A DNA stretch of 64,000 nucleotides from Candidatus Leptofilum gracile (GTDB lineage: Bacteria > Chloroflexota > Anaerolineae > Promineifilales > Promineifilaceae). Made by a program: the position numbers and the translations under genes. A model generated the notes under the pieces. That model searched no databases. It had not been told where the DNA came from and saw only the letters and a program-made list of their open reading frames with translations. The stretch lies in contig JADJOJ010000011.1 in NCBI GenBank assembly GCA_016713825.1, positions 186,001 to 250,000 of the forward strand. Direction: 5' to 3'. Numbering within the stretch: the first letter of the stretch is position 1; each line of letters opens with the position of its first letter. Positions 58,559-64,000 of this stretch are shown here, piece by piece.

Positions 58559-59314
58559 ATGAGCGCAACTATTTTAGATGTCAATCAGGCCAATTTTCAG
58601 GCAGAAGTGATTCAGCAGTCGCACCAGCGGCCGGTGATTGTGGATTTTTGGGCACCGTGGTGTGGGCCGTGCCGCATGTTGGGGCCAATTTTGGAACGAT
58701 TGGCGACGGAGCACAACGGCCGTTTCCGCCTGGCCAAAATCAACAGTGACCAAAACCAGCAGTTAGCCATGCAGTTTAACGTGCGCGGCATTCCGGCGGT
58801 GAAGGCGTTTGTCAACGGTCGCGTAGTAGATGAGTTTGTGGGGGCGCAGCCGGAGCCAAACGTGCGCCAATTTTTGCAGCGGGTGCTGGCGCAAATGCCC
58901 AACGCCGCGCCCGCCCAGCCGAAGCCGCAGACGGTCGTACCCTCCACCCAACAAGCGCGCCTGCAAAAAGCCAAAGAGCTGCTGCGCCAGGGCAACGGCC
59001 GTGAGGCGCTGCGCCATCTGCCCACCAGCGATACAGGCGAGGCGGACCAGTTACGGCCGTTGGCTCAATTTTTGGTGGATGTGGGAGACGGCCGTTTAAC
59101 CGGCCCCAACGTCAATATTGCCAACATGATCCAAAAGCGGGAGTACGCCGGGGCGATGTATGGGTTGCTGATGGAGATGAATGGGGGTGGAAATGCTGGC
59201 ACTGAGCAAGGTCGAAACGGCCGTGCCCGCCCGGTGATGTTGGGCTTGTTTGCCCTGCTGGGCGACCAGGATGCCACGGTGAAGGCGTACAAGCAGCAGT
59301 TAGCGGTTATGTGA
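58559..59314 (+). CDS. Thioredoxin-TPR protein (CnoX/YbbN-like)
   Basis: 251 residues. Thioredoxin domain 1-108 with WCGPC (C35, C38) and cis-Pro in RGIPAVKAF; then a Pro-rich linker and a TPR-like C-terminal domain (RLQKAKELLRQGNGREAL, QFLVDVGDGRLTGPN) as in YbbN/CnoX, which protect chaperone substrates. The frame opens at 58415 within a repeat; TGAGGAAAA precedes the ATG at 58559. Residues near 212-219 (NAGTEQGR) are encoded by a short inserted repeat that is absent from the second copy of this 3' end at 60347-60606. Confidence 0.92.
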   Translation: MSATILDVNQANFQAEVIQQSHQRPVIVDFWAPWCGPCRMLGPILERLATEHNGRFRLAKINSDQNQQLAMQFNVRGIPAVKAFVNGRVVDEFVGAQPEPNVRQFLQRVLAQMPNAAPAQPKPQTVVPSTQQARLQKAKELLRQGNGREALRHLPTSDTGEADQLRPLAQFLVDVGDGRLTGPNVNIANMIQKREYAGAMYGLLMEMNGGGNAGTEQGRNGRARPVMLGLFALLGDQDATVKAYKQQLAVM

Positions 59315-59424
59315 GGTGGGTGGGTAAACCGGATGGATTATCTGCAACGGCCGTAACAGGCACCTGGGGCACGTGGAATTTTTTCCTTTGCTCAAGCTTA
59401 GGCTGAGCATGGGGGCATCTGGCC

Positions 59425-60111
59425 TTACAGGTTGCGCAAAATCTCTTGCCGTTTCTGGTTGAATTCGTCCTCGGTGATCAGCCCCTGGGCCAACAGCTCG
59501 CTCAGCTCGGTGAGGCGGGCGGCGCTCTGGTTTCCGGTGGGAACGTGCCCACCGGGAGTGTGCCCACCGGGAGTGTGCCCACCGGGTGTGTGCCCACCGG
59601 GTGTGTGCCCACCGAACTGGAGAATTTTAAGACGCTGCGGCTTTTGCGGGTCGTATTTGACTTGAACCTGTCCCCCTGGCCCGATATGCCCCACGTCCAG
59701 CCGCGAAATCACCTGTTTGGTCCTGGCCTGGAATGGTGCGCCGGCTGCGGGGTAAACCTCCAGCAAAAAACCAACCTGCGGATTTTTGTTCCAGGTGACT
59801 CCCGTGTCCCAAAGCTCTACGATGGTGGCGGTGGCCACCACGCCCCCTTTGATCTCATCAGGCAGCGCCTGCCGCACGAAGGGGATCATGCCAACCACGG
59901 CAAAAATCAGGGCTATCGCGATTGCCAGCAGCGGTACGATCAGGCCGCTGTTGATGATGTCGGCCAGGCTCTTGCCCGCCAGGTCGATGCGGCCTGGTCC
60001 CCAAAACACATCGTAGGCAACAAAAACGACCGTAGCCCAAACCCCAACCACGAAAACCAGTGTCAGCAGTCGCGAGAAATTCACTAAATCACCTTTTTGA
60101 GGAACTTCCAT
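59425..60111 (-). CDS. DUF3592-like membrane protein with SHOCT tail
   Basis: 228 residues. Two membrane helices (TLVFVVGVWATVVFVAYDVF; VPLLAIAIALIFAVVGMIPF), then a beta-rich segment (IVELWDTGVTWNKNPQVGFL, GGQVQVKYDPQKP) like DUF3592, a tandem repeat of GGHTP (five units) and a C-terminal SHOCT helix (LTELSELLAQGLITEDEFNQ). SHOCT segments mediate oligomerisation. Function unknown. It lies between the thioredoxin gene and a second copy of that gene's 3' end, on the opposite strand. Confidence 0.8.
   Translation of the reverse strand: MEVPQKGDLVNFSRLLTLVFVVGVWATVVFVAYDVFWGPGRIDLAGKSLADIINSGLIVPLLAIAIALIFAVVGMIPFVRQALPDEIKGGVVATATIVELWDTGVTWNKNPQVGFLLEVYPAAGAPFQARTKQVISRLDVGHIGPGGQVQVKYDPQKPQRLKILQFGGHTPGGHTPGGHTPGGHTPGGHVPTGNQSAARLTELSELLAQGLITEDEFNQKRQEILRNL
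59546..59605. repeat. 15-bp tandem repeat coding for GGHTP
   Basis: Four exact-length units TGCCCACCGGG(A/T)GTG, with partial units on both sides, in frame within the SHOCT protein gene. Slippage could change copy number without breaking the frame. Confidence 0.95.
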
Positions 60112-60214
60112 TCCGTTGTCGATACTTTTTACGAAGTCTGGCCAATTTTATTCCTTCTGCAACGTTCATACCAGTTGCTCATCTGTTGGCCCACCGTTTT
60201 CCCTTGCTGCTGCC

Positions 60215-60275
60215 CTGTGCCTGGCAGTTGGGGCAAGCTGATTGTGTGGGAGAAAAAACAAGCGGCGCGGTTGCG
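60215..60275. repeat. 'CCCTGTGCCTGGCA' element, copy 1 (partial)
   Basis: CTGCTGCCCTGTGCCTGGCA followed by GGCAAGCTGATT and GGGAGAAAAAACAAGCGGC. The same blocks occur at 61350-61380 and 62182-62240. The remainder of 60112-60345 shows nothing else. Confidence 0.8.
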
Positions 60276-60346
60276 CATACATGCGCAGCCGCGGTGCCTC
60301 AGCCAGCCAAACTTACTTGGTAGCCGAAGACCTCACTAGAGCAGGG

Positions 60347-60606
60347 GCGATACAGGCGAGGCGGACCCGTTACGGCCGTTGGCTCAATTTTTGGTGGATG
60401 TGGGAGACGGCCGTTTAACCGGCCCCAACGTCAATATTGCCAACATGATCCAAAAGCGGGAATACGCCGGGGCGATGTATGGGTTGTTGATGGAGATGAA
60501 TGCTGGGGGAAACGGCCGTGCCCGCCAGGTAATGCTGGGTCTGTTTGCCCTGCTGGGTGAGCAAGACGCTACGGTGCAGGCTTATAAGCAGCAGTTGGTG
60601 TGTTAG
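60347..60606 (+). pseudogene. Second copy of the thioredoxin-TPR gene 3' end
   Basis: Matches 59028-59314 almost base for base from GCGATACAGGCGAGGCGGA to the end, keeping the frame (QFLVDVGDGRLTGPN, ANMIQKREYAGAMYGLLMEM, LGLFALLGEQDATVQAYKQQ) and a stop. It lacks the eight-codon insertion of the intact gene and has a different last few residues. No start or thioredoxin domain, so it is a remnant; a 1-kb segment with the SHOCT gene separates the two copies. Confidence 0.9.
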
Positions 60607-60611
60607 AAGAT

Positions 60612-60953
60612 TTATTCGATGCTTTCAATACTGTGCCGATATACGTTTACCAATTTGTGAGTTTGGATTAGCTGCTCGATCTGGGGCCAAACGCTTTTGA
60701 GAAAGGCATGAAAATCATTTTTGCGCATGTTGCCGAAGCGAAGATGAATAACCCTGGGTGGTGGGCTGGAAACTATAATGCGATCCGAAAAATCGGCATC
60801 TTTGGTGACGATGACCAAATCATTTGCCTGTGCATATTCCCAAATTTCTGTGTCAGTTGGACTTTTGCCTAAATCTGTAACATGCTCAAGTGGCAGCGAG
60901 GGCAAGAATTGAATGTTGATAGGTAAGTTTTCATCAAAGAGAAAGCCTTTCAC
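60612..60953 (-). CDS. DUF5615 PIN-like toxin candidate
   Basis: 113 residues: FLFDENLPINIQFL with the first acidic pair, DTEIWEYAQANDLVIVTKDA with a second Asp, and a C-terminal basic region. This Mut7-C/PIN-like family (DUF5615) commonly pairs with DUF433 antitoxins, exactly as here: the DUF433 gene precedes it and overlaps by 4 bp. Proposed activity is RNA cleavage; not shown for this protein. Confidence 0.85.
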   Translation of the reverse strand: MKGFLFDENLPINIQFLPSLPLEHVTDLGKSPTDTEIWEYAQANDLVIVTKDADFSDRIIVSSPPPRVIHLRFGNMRKNDFHAFLKSVWPQIEQLIQTHKLVNVYRHSIESIE

Positions 60954-61177
60954 GCCAATTCTTTAACCTCGTAACGATTTGCCATTAATTTTGATGCATG
61001 TTGAATGCAGGCGTAAACATCTTCTGCTGTTAGCGTGGGGTATTCTTCCAAAACATCCTCAATTGTGTCGCCGGCGCCCAGGAATTCCAGGATAGTTTGG
61101 ACGGTAATGCGCGTTCCGGTGATGACTGGACGGCCGTTACAAATATCAGGCGAAATGGAAATGCGGTTTTTTGTCAT
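60950..61177 (-). CDS. DUF433 antitoxin
   Basis: 75 residues with the DUF433 signature ICNGRPVITGTRITVQTILE, GDTIEDVLEEYPTLTAEDV and YACIQHASKL. An HTH-like DNA-binding fold that partners DUF5615 PIN-like proteins. Encoded first; its stop overlaps the toxin start by 4 bp. GAGGATGC lies before the start. Confidence 0.88.
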   Translation of the reverse strand: MTKNRISISPDICNGRPVITGTRITVQTILEFLGAGDTIEDVLEEYPTLTAEDVYACIQHASKLMANRYEVKELA

Positions 61178-61298
61178 CTTGCATCCTCTTTATCAACGAA
61201 CTTGGGGATTATCATACCTGATTTTCTTGAAGAATTATAGTTGGCTGTAAAACTGCTCATTTTTGGGAACTATGGCTTAACGGACCGACTAACTTTAG

Positions 61299-61378
61299 CA
61301 GAAGTGCCAGGCATGGGACGAACAAACCTGGTAATTGAAGAAGCTGCTGCCCTGTGCCTGGCACTTGAGGGAGCTGAT
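61299..61378. repeat. 'AGTGCCAGGCA...TGCCTGGCACTT' element, copy 2
   Basis: AGTGCCAGGCATGGG and CCCTGTGCCTGGCACTT are the arms; the centre has CGAAC, AACCTGGTAATTGAAG and AAGCTGCTG. Copy 3 at 62138-62245 shares arms and centre. The element lies between the two toxin-antitoxin pairs. Confidence 0.88.
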
Positions 61379-61771
61379 TTAGTCATAAACCACAAAGGTA
61401 AGTTCTTTTTCCAGAAGTGAGGCTAAGCGATTGTCACGCGTGAGGAGGGGCATGTTTGTTAGTTTGGCAGACGCGGCAATGAAGGCGTCCATCCAGCCGA
61501 GCCCGGCGTTGTCAAATTGGGCCATCCAGCTGCCAGCCAGCCGGGCCACGTCGGAGTTGAGTGGAAGCATGGTGAACTGCTCGATGAGGGCGTTGTGCGT
61601 ATCCAGTTCGCCAGGGCGCAGACCGCGCCATAACTCTGCTTCGGTGATGACGGAGATGCAGCCGCGAATGTCTCCCGCGATTAGTTCGTCGAAGGTGGGT
61701 TTGATACGCTGGCGGCCACGGTAGATGTCGATGAGGGCGTTGGTGTCGAAGAGGTAGGTGAGTTCACTCAT
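61379..61771 (-). CDS. PIN-domain toxin (VapC-like)
   Basis: 130 residues from the ATG at 61771 (frame open to 61852 through the antitoxin gene). TYLFDTNALIDIYRGR with the first Asp, ISVITEAELWRGLR with Glu, GWMDAFIAASAKL with Asp and LLTRDNRLASL with the fourth acid. It overlaps the antitoxin gene by 8 bp. Likely an RNase controlled by the partner. Confidence 0.9.
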   Translation of the reverse strand: MSELTYLFDTNALIDIYRGRQRIKPTFDELIAGDIRGCISVITEAELWRGLRPGELDTHNALIEQFTMLPLNSDVARLAGSWMAQFDNAGLGWMDAFIAASAKLTNMPLLTRDNRLASLLEKELTFVVYD

Positions 61772-62054
61772 CGCGCCAGCTGCTTTCCCAGCGGGAACGG
61801 CCGTTTGCCAACCATTCCTCATCAATATCATTCCGATTGGCCCACAGGCCAAACGCGTAGGTTGCCGGGGATTCTTTGAGGGTTAACGGCCGTTCCTTGG
61901 GCAGCAGTCGTTCATAAGCAGCCATGCTCAGGATAACCGCTACGGGCTTACCGTCTCGCTCCACCACAATCGGTTCATCCGTTTGATTGACTTCACGCAG
62001 GACACCGCCGAAGCGATTTTTAGCATCCGTAGCGCTGACAATTTTTGCCAACAT
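61764..62054 (-). CDS. Phd/YefM-family antitoxin
   Basis: 96 residues: VSATDAKNRFGGVLREVNQT and VVERDGKPVAVILSMAAYER form the Phd fold; the tail (AFGLWANRNDIDEEWLANGR, WESSWRDE) is the toxin-binding part. First gene of its pair. GAGGTGAAA directly precedes the start. Two ACGGCCGT sites are present, so this pair looks older in the genome than the neighbouring genes to its right. Confidence 0.9.
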   Translation of the reverse strand: MLAKIVSATDAKNRFGGVLREVNQTDEPIVVERDGKPVAVILSMAAYERLLPKERPLTLKESPATYAFGLWANRNDIDEEWLANGRSRWESSWRDE

Positions 62055-62137
62055 ATTTCACCTCGATTAGCTAAACATTTTAGCTAAATGAAGTGTAAAC
62101 GGTAAATGGAAGGCTGGCAAGAGGAGTTTTCAATAGA

Positions 62138-62245
62138 AGTGCCAGGCACAGGGCGAACGAACCTGGTAATTGAAGAAGCTGCTGCCCTGTGCCTGGCACT
62201 TGAGGCAAGCTGATTTTGCGGGAGAAAAAACAAGCGGCACGACTA
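62138..62245. repeat. 'AGTGCCAGGCA...TGCCTGGCACTT' element, copy 3
   Basis: AAGTGCCAGGCACAGGG and CCCTGTGCCTGGCACTT around the same centre as copy 2, then GGCAAGCTGATTTTGCGGGA and GAAAAAACAAGCGGC as in copy 1. It flanks the second toxin-antitoxin pair on the other side. Confidence 0.9.
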
Positions 62246-62285
62246 TGCTAAACATACTTCGACGCCGTTCCGAAGCCAGATAAGT

Positions 62286-62690
62286 TTAATTGTTAGTCGC
62301 AGAGGGATCGGTACCTAAGTCTTTGAGTTCTGGAGGATTTTTGCATAAGACATTAACACAGTAATTATCAACGATGAGAAATTCTCGTAAGTGCATTTCC
62401 ATTGAGTTGAAACCCACACGATTGCGCTCAAGTGTCATCCAACCTCCATCGGTTACTTCCCAAAGCCAACCGTTTGGTTCACTGTAAGTGTTCCAAAACT
62501 CAGCTAGTTCGCGTTCGTCAAGGACACGAAAACCTACGACGTTATGAAATTTCAAGCGAGCAAAGCTGAACCCAGGACCTTGTATTTCCACAATTAGATC
62601 CGGTTCTTCAAATCGAATTGAGCGCACTACCTTGGACTTGTAACGGTTCGATCCAGGAACAAGAATACACTTTGGGTTGAGGTTAGTCAT
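62286..62690 (-). CDS. Hypothetical protein
   Basis: 134 residues from the ATG at 62690 (frame open to 62726). I do not recognise it. IRFEEPDLIVEIQGPGFSFA, RLKFHNVVGFRVLDERELAE and FWNTYSEPNGWLWEVTDGGW suggest a small alpha/beta protein of the kind seen among immunity proteins. AT-rich with no ACGGCCGT, as is the fragment next to it, so it may be recently acquired. Confidence 0.65.
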   Translation of the reverse strand: MTNLNPKCILVPGSNRYKSKVVRSIRFEEPDLIVEIQGPGFSFARLKFHNVVGFRVLDERELAEFWNTYSEPNGWLWEVTDGGWMTLERNRVGFNSMEMHLREFLIVDNYCVNVLCKNPPELKDLGTDPSATNN

Positions 62691-62784
62691 TCGGCAAAAC
62701 CTAAATAAAATTTTGAGATACGCCACATAATTTTGAAGTCAGTTCAGCATGTAAAGCTGTTTTGGAATAAATTTTAAAGCTTAC

Positions 62785-63017
62785 CTACTTATTCAGCAAT
62801 TCGATTTCATCTTGAAGAAAGTCAGCAAGCCATATGGTTTGGCCTAAAGAGTTAGTCTTTTCAACGATGTAGATGGTTTCTTTTGAGTTGGTGGTAATGT
62901 GAACAATTGTGCCAGTGTCGCCAACTTTTGGCGATTCTTTAACGGTTTCAGAGCCATCAAACGGCCGATTTGCTGTCTTTAGTTCTACACTCGAACAACA
63001 CTATACTCTTCAAACAC
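62785..63017 (-). pseudogene. DUF4926-like small protein, frameshifted
   Basis: Reading from a GTG at 63017 gives FEEYSVVRV and then a stop; one base skipped near 62988 continues as ELKTANRPFDGSETVKESPK, VGDTGTIVHITTNSKETIYI, VEKTNSLGQTIWLADFLQDE and a TAG stop. VGDTGTIVHI and the TIWLADF end resemble DUF4926, small proteins often found beside toxin or immunity genes. The frameshift is single-base, so it could be error or decay. It sits 95 bp before the hypothetical gene on the same strand. Confidence 0.65.
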
Positions 63018-63051
63018 GTTCACCCCCTCACCTTGTCACCCCTTCACCCCA

Positions 63052-64000
63052 TCACAACAACTCTGGCTGCTTGATGTACTCCTCTGGCTTGATGGAGATG
63101 GCCTGGCTGGCGCTGTCGGAGCCCATGCTGATGCCGTAGATGGTTTGCGCCGCCTGCACCGTGCCCCGGTTGTGGGTAATGACGATGAACTGCGTGCCCA
63201 GCGCCAGCTCGCGCAGCTGCTCGCGGAAGCGGTTGATGTTGGCTTCGTCCAGGGCCGCATCCACCTCATCCATGATGCAAAACGGGGTGGGGGAAACTTT
63301 GAGCAGCGAGAAGATGAGCGCGGCGGCCGTCAGCGACCGCTCGCCGCCGGAGAGCAAGCCCAGCCCCTGCTCGCGCCGGTTGGGCAGCCGGGCGATGATG
63401 TCCACGCCGCTGATCGTCAGGTCGTCGGGGTCGGTGAGCACCAGGCGGCCCGCACCGCCGCCGAAGAGCTGGGTAAACGTCTGGCCAAAGACGGCGTTTA
63501 CCTTGTCCACCGTCTCGGCAAAGGCGCGGCTGGTCAGTTCGTCCAGCTCGTCGATCACTTTGCGCAGCCGCACTTCGGTTTCGTTGAGATCGTCCAGCTG
63601 CTCGGTGAGGAAGTCGTGGCGGTCCTGGGTTTCCTGGTACTCTTCGGGGGCGTCGGGGTTGATCGCCCCCATGCGCTGCATCTGCCCGCGGTAGTTGTGG
63701 ATCGTCTCTTCGATGTCGTCGGGCAGCTCGGTGACTTTGGGCAGGGCCTGCACGCCGACGATGGGCAGCGGCGTGGGGCCGGTCTGGTCCTCATCGTAAT
63801 GCAGGGCGACAATGCCGAGGTCGGTTTTGATGCGCTCTTGCAGCCCTTCGATGGCGCTTTGCTGCTGGCTGTAGGCGATTTTGGCCTGGGTGTAGATCGT
63901 TTCGTGGTCGTGGGCTTCTTTTTGGGAAACGGCCGTTGCCTCCTCCACATCCCCCAACTCCTCTTGCAGCTCAATGAGCCGTGCTTTCATCGGCGTTAGC
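63052..64000 (-). CDS. smc: Chromosome segregation ATPase SMC, C-terminal part
   Basis: Continues beyond the window edge (frame open through 64000). Seen here: the end of the coiled coil, DEVDAALDEANI Walker B in FCIMDEVDAALDE, signature GLLSGGERSLTAAALIF, and ITHNRGTVQAAQTIYGISM near the end. SMC dimers condense and segregate chromosomes with ScpA/ScpB; those genes are not in view. The missing N-terminal Walker A half is upstream on the minus strand, outside the window. Confidence 0.94.
   Translation of the reverse strand, partial: LTPMKARLIELQEELGDVEEATAVSQKEAHDHETIYTQAKIAYSQQQSAIEGLQERIKTDLGIVALHYDEDQTGPTPLPIVGVQALPKVTELPDDIEETIHNYRGQMQRMGAINPDAPEEYQETQDRHDFLTEQLDDLNETEVRLRKVIDELDELTSRAFAETVDKVNAVFGQTFTQLFGGGAGRLVLTDPDDLTISGVDIIARLPNRREQGLGLLSGGERSLTAAALIFSLLKVSPTPFCIMDEVDAALDEANINRFREQLRELALGTQFIVITHNRGTVQAAQTIYGISMGSDSASQAISIKPEEYIKQPELL

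Larger units (their letters stand above)
258..63938. repeat. Highly iterated palindrome ACGGCCGT, about 110 sites
   Basis: I counted about 110 occurrences of the exact 8-mer across the window, roughly one per 580 bp, mostly inside genes, usually flanked as AACGGCCGTT or GACGGCCGTA. Base composition alone predicts about one or two. In proteins it appears in every frame as TAV, NGR or RP, so selection acts on DNA, not protein. Stretches without it include 18.3-21.3, 24.3-26.3, 39.7-40.6 and 61.9-63.9 kb. Cyanobacterial HIP1 (GCGATCGC) is the known analogue. Confidence 0.9.

Noticed and set aside
1..64000. CRISPR arrays
   Set aside because: The tandem arrays (for example 16563-16628 and 59546-59605) have units joined without spacers, so none is a CRISPR; no cas gene is present.
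1..64000. tRNA or rRNA genes
   Set aside because: Looked for T-loop and rRNA landmarks by eye and found none. A covariance scan could still find one.

Overview
The window is about 57-60% G+C (estimated by eye) and gene-dense, with genes on both strands. It looks like a chromosomal piece of a Chloroflexota (Anaerolineae-like) bacterium. Pointers are lipoproteins with Pro/Thr-rich 'TPTP' linkers, a PucC-type MFS protein, a helix-turn-helix STAND ATPase, NfeD, a T-box leader, several PIN/Phd toxin-antitoxin pairs and many short palindromic intergenic repeats. This assignment is an inference from gene content; no rRNA or tRNA gene was seen.

Layout. 1-6.8 kb: branched-chain aminotransferase, thiolase, a double-GAF histidine kinase, and a MerR-type regulator overlapping a PucC-family transporter. 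6.8-18.2 kb: a PIN/Phd pair, DinB, a glycosidase-like lipoprotein overlapping a Xaa-Pro peptidase, a tightly overlapping four-gene operon (GAF kinase, Nudix, NfeD, biotinyl protein), HemW, MobA and FolD. 18.3-21 kb: a small membrane protein, two lone receiver proteins and an MBL-fold hydrolase. 21.3-29 kb: a consensus promoter and T-box leader, then alaX, an unknown gene, mrr and ileS; then an orphan Zn-type binding lipoprotein with a palindromic operator. 29-41.5 kb is the accessory stretch: a frameshifted esterase, a small cationic membrane peptide, an insertion sequence, two copies of an HNH-endonuclease module that each end in a stray copy of an ABC-transporter 3' end, a STAND ATPase, PAP2, amidase and a TPR lipoprotein. 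41.5-59.3 kb: a heterodimeric ABC exporter, a frameshifted aldo/keto reductase, MFS, two SRPBCC proteins, HAD, PfkB kinase plus SIS protein, a beta-lactamase-fold hydrolase, glycosyltransferase, M50-like protein, TpiA, Ser/Thr kinase and a thioredoxin-TPR protein. 59.4-64 kb: a SHOCT protein lying between the thioredoxin gene and a second copy of its 3' end, two toxin-antitoxin pairs bracketed by one repeat family, small accessory genes, and the 3' part of smc.

Two window-wide patterns stand out. First, the 8-bp palindrome ACGGCCGT occurs roughly 110 times by my hand count, against about 1-2 expected from base composition, comparable to HIP1 in cyanobacteria. Second, nearly every spacer holds a palindrome built from short iterated units. 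Several unrelated families occur, sometimes nested, and members of these families also sit in frame inside the ABC-transporter and ileS coding regions and within the T-box leader.

The most system-like observation is the HNH module: an antitoxin-like protein plus an HNH endonuclease plus a copied ABC-transporter 3' end, present twice. The thioredoxin locus shows a similar duplication of a host gene's 3' end. Four genes carry single-base frameshifts (two in homopolymer runs), so some could be assembly errors.
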